Positions 55,799-64,000 of a stretch of DNA of 64,000 bases are shown piece after piece. The stretch is from contig OV277870.1 in assembly GCA_922989275.2 (NCBI GenBank), positions 40,606,356 to 40,670,355 of the forward strand, in the 5' to 3' direction. A program made the translations under genes and the position numbers. The notes under the pieces are model-generated. The model searched no databases. It was not told the DNA's origin and saw nothing but the letters and a program-made list of their open reading frames with translations. Positions within the stretch are counted from its first letter, which is position 1, and every line of letters begins with the position of its first letter. Source of the DNA: Gari tellinella (lineage: Eukaryota; Mollusca; Bivalvia; Cardiida; Psammobiidae).

Positions 55799-56711
55799 AC
55801 TTTTAATAACGTAAAATGTAATAAGCCTACCAGTTTTTGTTTTGATTGCGTAAAAAAATATAGATTAGGATTTTAAGATATTAGACCAACGTACATGATC
55901 GTTGATTATAATGACACCAACTAATGGTACAGTTCAAGGCTCGGAAAAAACAAATGACAAGCGATAATTAAGAGTATGCTCAAGATGAAATAGAAAGCTC
56001 CTGACAAGCATTTTGCTCTTTGTTTCACTCTGTTGTATCAACATTTTCATCCTGTCGGGGAGCGGGAAGTATTTCCTATAAAAGCACGACATCCTTATAC
56101 AAACAGTGTTCCTGTACAGAGTGTAGTTGTCCTATGCAAACAGTGTTACAAAACATATCAGAGGACTCGAGTAGAGCCCTATGCTGAGGGTTTGCACGTT
56201 TTGTCATTTTGCAATATATTGCAGAAAGCAACACTAAAACGTCAATATTAAAACAGAGTTAATCGGACACTAGTATTGTTTCCGGAATATTTTCAGGGAT
56301 ATTAGTCACACTTGGCTCCAATCTGGACAATTGTCCTAAATGAACAGACTTGTGCGATGGAATACAATAAGGGTATATCCCATAAACTCTATATAGAAAC
56401 GACGTTTGAATGACTATCGAATATATGATCCAACGTGTAAAATGGTACGGTTACATATTATTAATGTGTACCAAGAACCAACAACTAACAACATATGTGT
56501 TAGACAACTTCAGGTCTGTATTACATCTATTCCATGTAAGAATGTTTTCATATTATTTTATATAATGTACATTTTGTATATTTGAACGGACAGCTGTGCA
56601 GGCCAGGCTCGATGGGTTTTACTGGAGCCCTTATATAGATCTTTACTACTGTAAATTAGCAAGAAAACTGGTTTCAAATGACACGTATACTCGCTACTAG
56701 GATTCCGCGGG
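55799..56711. other. No gene; E/F-like traces
   Basis: An F-like hairpin scrap at 55985-56035 and an E-like hairpin at about 56100-56215 (AAACAGTGTTACAAAACATA, TCAGAGGACTCGAGTAGAGC). No coding segment seen. Confidence 0.4.
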
Positions 56712-56747
56712 TTAATGATACCTTTCTTGGAATACATCACTCTTTAA
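56712..56747 (+). repeat. Left copy of a 36-bp duplication flanking a family B MITE
   Basis: TTAATGATACCTTTCTTGGA ... CACTCTTTAA, identical to 56963-56998. Begins and ends with TTAA. Confidence 0.95.
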
Positions 56748-56966
56748 CCCATTTGTGTCCACGATCCCATACATGGGACATAGGCAAACAGTGTAGACTC
56801 TGATCATACGCCGCATTATGCGGCGTCTGATCAGAGTCTACACTGTTTACTGATAGGAATTTCAATATAAAACAAACTGAATTTTTTGACCAGGGATCCC
56901 TTTGATAAAAAATGGACTAATCCAATATATAAACATTGAATAATTCACTGGGTATAAAAGGGTTAA
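56744..56966 (+). mobile_element. Family B MITE, copy 6
   Basis: TTAACCCATTTGTGTCCACG to GGTATAAAAGGGTTAA. Strong hairpin at 56784-56850 with GACTCTGATCATACGCCGCA. Sits between identical 36-bp flanks that share its TTAA edges. Confidence 0.93.
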
Positions 56967-56998
56967 TGATACCTTTCTTGGAATACATCACTCTTTAA
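56963..56998 (+). repeat. Right copy of the 36-bp duplication
   Basis: Identical to 56712-56747 and again bounded by TTAA on both sides. Confidence 0.95.
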
Positions 56999-57389
56999 TG
57001 GTTATAATCAAACCACATTGTGCACGGCGTACGGCCCAAGGCTACGTAAAACATAAAGGAAACTACATGTAATTGCTCTTCACCTGCATCTTGAGACGAC
57101 ATAAAGACAATTTATACTTTTTTTAGTCTATAGCTACAAGGGGATGTATTTCATATTGACTATACATATTCATATTCTTAGAATGTATCAATTTTATCCT
57201 TTTTTTTCTTATTCGCGGCTTGTTTTGTCCCACAGCATTTTTTTCAGACAGAAACATTCAATTATGACACTTCGTATGTCTCAGTCTCATTCGCCTGCAA
57301 CAATGTCGAAGTGTTGATAATTTTGTTCATACTTTGTGTAGGCCTTTTACCAATTAATTTGAAATACGTCTTTTTGCATTATTCTTTTT

Positions 57390-57616
57390 TCCGTCCACTG
57401 AAGCAGATATTTCAACTGTAAGCAATCATATAGATGTATTATAAGAAATGATGATATACTCGTACATGTACCCTAGCAGATAACAGCTGAAAGCAGGATG
57501 GAAGTAAAGCAGAATGTACCTTCAGACGTAAATTGAGCTTTATTCTTTATATGTTCTGAATGACAACGTGTTTTCAAAACTAGAAACAGTATACATGTAT
57601 GGGGATATAGGGTTAA
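57390..57616 (+). mobile_element. Degenerate family C MITE
   Basis: CCGTCCACTGAAGCAGATAT left; hairpin GCAGGATGGAAGTAAAGCAG, AATGTACC; right arm AAACTAGAAACAGTATACAT and GGGATATAGGGTTAA. Confidence 0.72.
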
Positions 57617-57825
57617 ATCTTAGTCAGATTACATGTACGTAATACTTTGCATGTTTGCCATATACAGTACCGTTTTGTTTCCTATGTAAGTTTCTTTTCA
57701 TAACGATAATCGAAAGAGTTCAGATCTAAAATGACACACCGTGTTACCCTATCCAATCTAGAGCTAAACTGTTTACAACAATTATGGCCGTATATAGTCA
57801 CAGTGTACTTCAATATATTGACATA

Positions 57826-58076
57826 TACAGTGAAGAACACGTTATTCTTTCCCAATAAACGCGTTTACGCTAAAACTATTTTTTTCAAATGCAAACAGTT
57901 TGGAGCCAGATCAGACGCCGGGTAACCCGGCGTCTGACCAGGCTCCAAACTGTTTGCCACCAAGATAAACATGAATTATCAGAATTGTCCAAAAGTTGTA
58001 CTTTTCTACGTTTTAGTGATTTGCGTTTGCGTACGTTTGCGTTTAAACGGGAAAGAATAACAGATTCTCCACTGTA
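57826..58076 (-). mobile_element. Family A MITE, copy 27
   Basis: TACAGTGAAGAACACG to TCTCCACTGTA. Shares the AAACTATTTTTTTCAAATGC spacer variant with 19899-20148. Confidence 0.93.
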
Positions 58077-58282
58077 TACTTAGACGAAAACGTAACGCAT
58101 GGTAATCTTTCAAGGTAGTTTTAAGTTGTATTCCTTAATCAAATATTCAAAATGATTATTTCATGTTCACCACTAATCACGATTGAACATATTGACAACA
58201 TTTAACTTCAGTATAAACAATTTGTCATGAGAAAATGGTTTCTTATTGGCAGTAACCCTTCCAAAATAAAAGTGCAGAGTGA

Positions 58283-58510
58283 GTGCCTATACTTGGAGAA
58301 TCAAAGCTTGTTCAATATCTCGTATTGTCTTTTCGAGCATTTGTCGCAGCTATGGCTCTCCTATGCATGGGGTTCATCGGCTTTGACTCCTTATACCATA
58401 AGAGATCCTCCGACCACCCTATCGCTCTTGGGATTGCATGCGCCAGCTTAGCGTTCTCAACGTCGTCGTTTAACACGACATTGACCATCATATCGATATA
58501 TTATCGGTGA
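58283..58510 (+). CDS. Hydrophobic 75-codon ORF, possible terminal exon or relic
   Basis: Two candidate membrane segments, about residues 19-38 (AFVAAMALLCMGFIGFDSLY) and 46-74, ending in a stop after YYR. The segment is less AT-rich than its surroundings and overlaps no MITE family here. I do not recognise the protein. A hydrophobic end of the type N-x-hydrophobic-YR recalls the last helix of seven-helix receptors, but this is a weak impression. It could be an exon of a gene reaching beyond this spot, a retained fragment, or chance; I see no clear splice acceptor. A Tc1-like relic follows on the other strand. Confidence 0.25.
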   Translation: MPILGESKLVQYLVLSFRAFVAAMALLCMGFIGFDSLYHKRSSDHPIALGIACASLAFSTSSFNTTLTIISIYYR

Positions 58511-58544
58511 AAATAACATGTCTTCACTACCTCAGGGGAAAGGT

Positions 58545-58980
58545 TTTGGACAAATGTGCCGCGAACAACGCGCTACGGCATTAGCGACGCTGAGCGTTAA
58601 GTTGCAGACCAACGTAAGGACGTCAGTCTCGCACACCGTTAACGCGTAGCCAGTTTCTTACAGTGTCGGCATGAATACCGGTATGTCGACCATGATTGCC
58701 TGACGTGTTACCAGCGGTTTCACTGGCTGCACGGTGGCTATTGCACAGGTGAACTGTGCAGATAGTCCTGTCCTTATGTGACGTCGTGACGTACAGACGT
58801 CCCGTTCGCGGTCGGTCTGCTTTCCGTCTCTCGCATGCGTCTGACATGACGTTCTATAGCCAAGAAATGCACATTGAAGTGAATGAACATTAGCGTTCTG
58901 TTGGCCTCAACGCTCCAACAGTAGTGCAATAGCTTGCCCCCCCTCTGAACTTCGGTTAAGCGTACCATACTTCGAAGATG
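58545..58980 (-). pseudogene. Tc1-like transposase N-terminal fragment
   Basis: On the minus strand, from about 58970: MVRLTEVQRGG, then in shifted frames RMRETESRPTANGTSVRHDV and RKADRPRTGRLYVTTSHKDR followed by TICTVHLCNSHRAASETAGN and HADTVRNWLRVNGVRD, the Tc1 bipartite DNA-binding domain (DRPRTGRPRVTT and TVRNRL signatures). A further piece with RPYVG-like sequence continues to about 58545. No catalytic region and no terminal repeats were found, so this is a truncated relic distinct from the 51.5-52.6 kb element. Confidence 0.85.
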
Positions 58981-59308
58981 ATGAAAGCAATTCTAAACTC
59001 CGAAAACCAATGTAACAACTTGAAATGTACACGATTGATTGATTGTTACAATTGAATATCTCGTCATCACAATTTTACGCGGGTATTTTGCATTTCCACA
59101 CTTACCACTTTAAAAAGGTTGCGTAATTTTATCCATCGGATATTGTGGACATTGGCCAATATTTTGACTCTACCGAATATCATAAATTTAGGCCAAATAA
59201 AAAATATTTTGTTGAATATTTTAGGTCTTTTCTGTCTCATACATGGAAGACAGAGTCTTCACCAGTTGAATCAATAAGTAACACGCTTCATTGTACATGT
59301 ATATAGGT

Positions 59309-59512
59309 AAATATCTCTGTTACGACCCCTAAAATGTGTTAATTATTAGGTGTTTACGACAGGTAATTGGTTCAATCATTATGACAGTAAAACAGACATT
59401 TTCTTTAGGAGCTTTTCTGTTTCACTGTTACCTTGCTTTAAACTGTCTGCTGTCGTTCATACAATCAATTTTCCTTCGTTTTAGTGGTCGTAACAGAGGG
59501 ATTTTACTCTTT
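59309..59512 (+). mobile_element. Family F MITE, worn ends
   Basis: CTGTTACGACCCCTAAAATG to GTGGTCGTAACAGAGGGATT. Hairpin GACAGTAAAACAGACATTTT, AGGAGCTTTTCTGTTTCACTG. Outer TACAGTAGA ends are lost on the left. Confidence 0.78.
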
Positions 59513-59663
59513 ACCTCGATACCGCGAACTCGCTAAAGTCGGACATACATGTACCAGTATGTGGTTTTGACGGATACTAAGTATGTACGAGCTCAGCGGG
59601 TACTTTTTAAGCAAGTTCGAGATATCTATGTTCGACTGTACATGTCTCTGAACTACTTTCTAA

Positions 59664-60214
59664 CCTTAAAGCGACTCGCAACCAGATGGTGCATTAAAAA
59701 TAGTAATTTGTAAATATGTGTCAAACGCTTATATAAATGGTAAAGAATTAGTTTAGGATAAGAAATTCTGTTTAAAAAAAAAAGTATTTCAATAAAAAAA
59801 AATATTGGTCTCTGGTGGGATTCGAACCCGGGGCCCGGCATTGGCGGACAGAAGGCAAAATAGGGGAAACCGCTTAGACCAATGGACCACGGAACTATCC
59901 GTTTATCTCGGATCGATTTAACATATTTTAATGTGTAGCGATCGAAAGTGCATACAACTTCGTAATTCGGCTCGTGTTTATGTCTGAGCCCGTGTAGAGA
60001 AGCAACAACAACAACTATACCGTCTACTAGTCGGTATAGACAAACGATGGAAAATATCTAAAAATCTAAGATTCCTAGACGATTCTTGAGACTTTTTTTG
60101 GACTGATCATATTTTTTTAATGTCAGAAGCCAAATAATGCCACAAATTTGCTTTTATTTTAGTATTTTATTTTATTTTGACAAGTACACCATCCGGTTGC
60201 GAGTCCCTTTAAGG
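59664..60214. mobile_element. TIR element (551 bp) enclosing a tRNA-like block
   Basis: CCTTAAAGCGACTCGCAACC at 59664 is mirrored by GGTTGCGAGTCCCTTTAAGG ending at 60214; the match continues into GATGGTG/CACCATC, about 28 bp with few mismatches. The interior has poly-A/T runs and a minus-strand tRNA-like segment. No clear target duplication was found. Confidence 0.72.
59805..59900 (-). repeat. tRNA-like block inside the TIR element
   Basis: On the minus strand: TGGTCTAAGCGG (A-box-like) and GGGTTCGAATCCC (perfect B box), followed by ACCAGAGACCAATA and poly-T. Acceptor arms do not pair well and the intervening region is too long for a simple cloverleaf, so it looks like a SINE head or tRNA relic. 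Confidence 0.6.
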
Positions 60215-60264
60215 CTACATTTGATCAATTTCATAATACGCGTCATACGGACAAAAACAGTTGA

Positions 60265-60306
60265 TACTCGTAAACTATTCTATTCAGGCGAATATCAGAT
60301 CAGTAG
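60265..60306 (+). repeat. Left copy of a 42-bp duplication flanking a family A MITE
   Basis: TACTCGTAAACTATTCTATT ... GATCAGTAG, repeated at 60556-60597 with two substitutions. Starts with TA and abuts the TA of the element. Confidence 0.93.
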
Positions 60307-60557
60307 TACAGTAGAGAATATGTTATTCTTTCCCAATAAACGCGTTTACGCTAAAACTATTATTTCAATTGCAAACAGTTTGGAGCCAGATCAGACGCCG
60401 GGTAACCCGGCGTCTGACCAGGCTTCAAACTGTTTGTCACCAAGATAAACATGAATTATCAGAATTGTCCAAAAGTTGTACTTTTCTACGTTTCAGTGCT
60501 TTGCGTTTGCGTACGTTTGCGTTTTAATCGGGAAAGAATAACAGATTCTCCACTGTA
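60307..60557 (-). mobile_element. Family A MITE, copy 28
   Basis: TACAGTAGAGAATATG to TCTCCACTGTA. Hairpin near 60374-60437. Between 42-bp direct duplications. Confidence 0.93.
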
Positions 60558-60597
60558 CTCGTAGACTATTCTATTCAGACGAATATCAGATCAGTAG
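60556..60597 (+). repeat. Right copy of the 42-bp duplication
   Basis: TACTCGTAGACTATTCTATT ... GATCAGTAG, followed by AA where the other cases have TA. Confidence 0.93.
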
Positions 60598-60618
60598 AAT
60601 TTAACATAGACGACAACT

Positions 60619-60775
60619 TACAGTGGGAAAGACATTAATATTTTCCAACAAACGCCTTTATGCTACATGTAAAAGCTTTTAACTACATCAATTACAAGCA
60701 TTTTGGAGCCAGATAAGACATCGGGTAAACCCGACGTCTGAATAGGCTGAAAAAAATTTGCTATACAGATAGAGA
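60619..60775 (-). mobile_element. Old, right-truncated family A MITE
   Basis: TACAGTGGGAAAGACATTAA left end, ACAAACGCCTTTATGC arm, then hairpin TTTTGGAGCCAGATAAGACA, TCGGGTAAACCCGACGTCTG. The right half fades after that. Confidence 0.75.
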
Positions 60776-60889
60776 TAAATATTAACACTTTCAATACAGT
60801 CAATATTTTTATATTCAACTGAACAAAGAAGAATGACGGAGTTGTTGTGTTAAACACGGATAAAAGTTTGTATCACGATTTTAAAAACA

Positions 60890-61066
60890 GCAGACATTTT
60901 ACCACTCATCCAAACATGCGTATTGCGGCATTTGATAAGAGTTTACACTGTATTAAAAAACAACGAAATGATACTGCATATTTAGAAAGGCACGCCTTAG
61001 ATAAAAAAAATATACTAATCCAATATATAAGCATGGAATAATCAATTGTGCGCAAATGGGTGAATG
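60890..61066 (+). mobile_element. Degenerate family B MITE
   Basis: Half hairpin TATTGCGGCATTTGATAAGA, GTTTACACTG, then the B arm (AAAATATACTAATCCAATAT) and GTGCGCAAATGGGTGAA. Confidence 0.65.
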
Positions 61067-61397
61067 TCAGCAATAACAAGCATGAAACACGGAAAGCAAA
61101 CGACCTTTTGACTTGAGTAATTGTCAAATCGGATCTTATCATTCTCATTCTTTTCGAGAATTAAACTATTTAACCCTAGCGAACAGTACTAGTACATACA
61201 TGTGTGTGAAGAATTCATTCGTCTGAGCGGGCTCAACAATATGTGCCATTTTGCAATAAATTGTAAAACAATCCATAAATAGTCAGCAATTGACTATATT
61301 ATTGAACACTGATATTATCCATTTTAAGTTCCAGGGGTGACTGAGTTTAGAACACATGCTTATATATGGAACTTTTAAGAAATAAACTGATTTTTCC

Positions 61398-61490
61398 GGC
61401 GTTTAAGCGAAATAAACGACATAAAATGATTCGCAAATTCCACGAATCGCGCTAGCCAATCATTTTCTGTCGTTTATTTTATTTAAACGC
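61398..61490. repeat. Hairpin repeat J, copy 2
   Basis: GGCGTTTAAGCGAAATAAAC, GACATAAAATGATTCG and the mirrored TTTTCTGTCGTTTATTTT, ATTTAAACGC. Tip CACGAATCGCGCTAGCC. Diverged from 44704-44820. Confidence 0.75.
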
Positions 61491-62019
61491 AGAATCACAT
61501 TTTTTATATTACTCGTACATTAAATATCCACAAGTCCCGCCCCAATAGAAAACAACGTCAATACGAATTTGTGTTTTGACAAATCTGTTTTCTTCAGGGT
61601 TTTTTGGATACTCCGTCACGTTTGATTATCTAACGCCGACGGTAATATATTTTTCAGGAAGATAGATATGTTATTTATTGCAAAAAGTTACAACGACCTA
61701 TCCTATATTTCCTTCTTACTCTATAAGTTTGCCTCAATGAAAAGAAACCTAAATAAAGAACATATTTTATTATGCCAAGAACATCCCTATGCTACCGGAA
61801 TATATTTTATCTGAATTAGGGCCTCTTCACTTCAATGATGTTATTCGACCGAAATATACAAAAACAATCTAATTTCATTTCCCGAATTTTGACTTTTTGA
61901 CCATTTGACTGAATTGATAAGACATACAAAGCCGTTTGGATCTTCTTCAGACGTCAGTCAATGCTGAAATACATTAAAAAACGTTCTGTTTCTTTGTTTT
62001 CTATAACGTTTGCCTTTAA
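61491..62019. other. No gene or repeat recognised
   Basis: AT-rich; only a weak hairpin trace near 61935 (GTTTGGATCTTCTTCAGACG). Confidence 0.4.
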
Positions 62020-62222
62020 TCCTTCCACTCTCAGTTACCTGTCGTAACGCGGCGTCTGATCAGGAGCCAAACTGTTTGACACACATATTGATATGTGTTC
62101 AGTCATATTAAATTGAATCTTACTTTAAACGATCTTGCAAACAACAAATTTGAAGCAGTCGACAATTAAACTGCAAAGGGGGGTAAAAATCTCTAGATTA
62201 ATTTGGTAGCGAAATAGTTGAT
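62020..62222 (-). mobile_element. Family D MITE lacking one hairpin arm
   Basis: ATCCTTCCACTCTCAGTTAC, then TAACGCGGCGTCTGATCAGG, AGCCAAACTGTTTGACAC. The right arm has AACTGCAAAGGGGGG. Same arm loss as 39279-39487. Confidence 0.7.
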
Positions 62223-62228
62223 TTTGTT

Positions 62229-63137
62229 TAAGGATGTCGGCTTGTCTTTTTGAGCATTATGAAATTTCCGAAATACTTTACGAATTCATTTTCCGAAAAA
62301 TGTTAAGAACTCATTTTTGGTGAATGCATACAGTCATAAAATACTATTTTCCCAGGAAAAAATTGGATTTTCGTTCGGGACGGGACTTTTTATGTTTTAT
62401 GTCCTATTCGTAGTTTACAGCATACACCGTTTTCATAGGTAGGTTGCATTTTGTTACATCCGATTTCATTTCAATTTCTCAGAATATAAGCATGAAATGT
62501 TCATGGTAGTACAGTTTTAGTATAAATTATAGATAATTCAATAGATCAAATGATATTTATTTTTGGTAAAAATACACCAAAAAGTGAAAAAATCAGAAAA
62601 AATGGATTTTTTTAATAAAATGATCTATATCTTTTTTTAAAGATCCGGGACCCTGTGTTTTTATTTGCTATTTCACTAAAACTTTATGTTTGCAAGGCTA
62701 AAATCAACAAAAAAAAATTTGGTATTTAGTTTGCTACAATTTGTAGGGCAAGTTTCACTGTGCCTTTTTCTCCCATTATAACAAAGTGGGTGGGGTAAAC
62801 TTTACTCCTTTGCGGTGAAATCAAACATTTTTATTGTGGATCTTGAAAAAACTTTATTTTCAGGGTTTATTCTTACTATGGTAATATAAATTAGGATACA
62901 TTTTGTACAAATAGATTGTTTAAATAAAGTTTTAAAATCCGTAGTACAAAAAAGTAGGAGTTTTTGTGAAGCTTCAATGTTAGGGGGGTAGCCTTGAAAA
63001 ATCTCAAATTGTGAAAAAGAATGGTCCGGTACCCCCACTTTTTTCACCAGTTTTGTCATAGAAACTAATTTTACTGTCTGTATGCAAAGTTTGAAGAATT
63101 TAATAATTACTTTCTAAAGGTGCACCTACCCCCTTAA
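62229..63137. other. AT-rich block, possibly an old repeat
   Basis: Starts near AAGGATGTCGGC and closes near ACCTACCCCCTTAAGCGGG; contains GTGGGTGGGGTAAACTTTAC, echoed at about 21351. A family A scrap (AAGCGGGAAAGAATAAC) is at 63137-63153. No coding segment. Confidence 0.35.
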
Positions 63138-63408
63138 GCGGGAAAGAATAACTACGTATGAAGTGTATGCTTATCTTATAAAAACAATGAAACTCATGAT
63201 CAGTGGTCTCCAACAGAAACCCCCTGATTAGGTGATGCTCTGTTTGTCATTTTGTTATATACTGTTTAAAACCATTAAAGGTCAGAAATGGACTTGACTT
63301 AGTGAGACACTGGATTTGTTTAATTAGTTTGAGGGTTCCAATCGTCAGAAAAAATCTACGGTCAAACTCGATACAATGATATGCAGGATATGGCAGATAT
63401 CTTATATA

Positions 63409-63621
63409 TTAACCCTTTGCCTGCTGGTCGCGACTTTATTGAATTTTGCAAACAGTTTAGATCCAGATCAGACACCGCGTAACGCGGTGTCTGATTTGGA
63501 TCCAAACTGTTTGACACTCTTCTTTAGATTTCTTTACTTAAAAAATGTATAAATCCAAATTTAACGAACGTTGCAGACGACAATGTCGAAGCAGACGACA
63601 TCACCGCAGGATAAGGGTTAA
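63409..63621 (-). mobile_element. Family D MITE, copy 11
   Basis: TTAACCCTTTGCCTGCTGGT to CGCAGGATAAGGGTTAA, TTAA at both edges. Hairpin near 63448-63513: AAACAGTTTAGATCCAGATC, AGACACCGCG. Inverted relative of 7882-8095, including the rare ACACCG stem. Confidence 0.9.
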
Positions 63622-63851
63622 AATCTAATGCTATGACCAGATTCAAACGTGTTCTTAATTTGATAAGCCATCGTGCATCACCGCCTCTGGTCGGACTCCG
63701 AACTGTTTCCACTTGGCATCAATGGTGATGACTTTTAATGCGAACAGACCAAATCGGTATACTGAGTACAGTGATCGGCTTTTCTCGTCAACTGCCGACC
63801 TGTTCCGAACCATGCTTTCGACAGTGACACATATTGCCGATAGGTCTCTGT

Positions 63852-64000
63852 AAACAGTGTTCCGTCTCTACAACGACCCTCCCAACAACGGTTCCCTCCT
63901 TATAACGACGATTGCCGCTGTTCCAAAATCAAAAATATAATTATGTCAAACCTTTTCACGTCTGCAATAGTGTAGTCTACATAAAATTGTCGCCTGCTGT
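63852..64000 (+). mobile_element. Family H MITE, cut by the window edge
   Basis: ACAGTGTTCCGTCTCTACAA, CGACCCTCCCAACAACGG, TTCCCTCCTTATAACGACGA and AAATTGTCGCCTGCTG match the left half of H at 54550; the hairpin lies beyond the window. Confidence 0.75.

Overview
This window looks like repeat-dominated, intergenic or intronic DNA from an AT-rich animal genome, most likely a bivalve mollusc. That assignment is from memory of repeat types (a tandem repeat with a GCTCACCTGAG end, mariner and Tc1 relics, many palindromic MITEs) and has not been searched. I see no complete protein-coding gene, no spliced gene model, no rRNA and no convincing functional tRNA. The only protein-coding traces are broken transposases (mariner near 10.4-11.1 kb on +, Tc1-like near 51.7-52.3 kb and 58.5-59.0 kb on -) and one hydrophobic 75-codon ORF at 58.3 kb of unknown status.

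The bulk is short non-autonomous elements with terminal inverted repeats, most built round a large internal hairpin. I use working letters. A (~250 bp, ends TACAGTGGAGAA, TA target) has about 28 full or partial copies spread over the window. B and D (TTAA-bounded), H (TA-bounded) and A all carry versions of one hairpin with GATCAGACGCCG in its stem. C (TTAA-bounded), G (TA-bounded) and I (ends CAGGGCTGCC, 6-bp duplications) all carry a different shared middle with the hairpin motif AAAGCAGAATGCGCC. F (TA-bounded) has a related GAAAGCTCC hairpin. So the same internal modules sit inside different terminal shells. K (18367-19728) is a 1.36 kb element whose ends resemble A and may be a longer relative.

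Region by region: 0-8.5 kb is dense A/B/C/D/F/G/H/I; 8.5-10 kb is quiet; 10.07-11.45 kb is a decayed mariner; 12.06-12.37 kb is a tRNA-derived SINE; 12.5-22.8 kb is again MITE-dense and includes K; 22.8-26.6 kb is mostly unannotatable; 27.7-28.55 kb is a partial copy of a repeat (S) made of ~318-bp tandem units; 29-33.9 kb is MITEs. Two inverted copies of a 4.0 and 4.6 kb element (T) lie at 33929-37920 and 46111-50717, with ~300-bp inverted termini starting CACGGTG and perfect 5-bp target duplications (ATAAC, CTTAC). This terminal pattern recalls Transib/RAG-like transposons. Each T holds a nested S. The rest (50.7-64 kb) holds two Tc1-like relics, more MITEs and a TIR element enclosing a tRNA-like block.

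The most unusual signal: five A copies and one B copy are flanked by long direct duplications (22, 36, 42, 94, 120 and ~430 bp). In the A cases the duplicated segment begins with TA and ends against a TA (one end mutated at 60 kb); in the B case it begins and ends with TTAA, that family's own target. A simple model is local hopping between two nearby targets followed by recombination inside the element.
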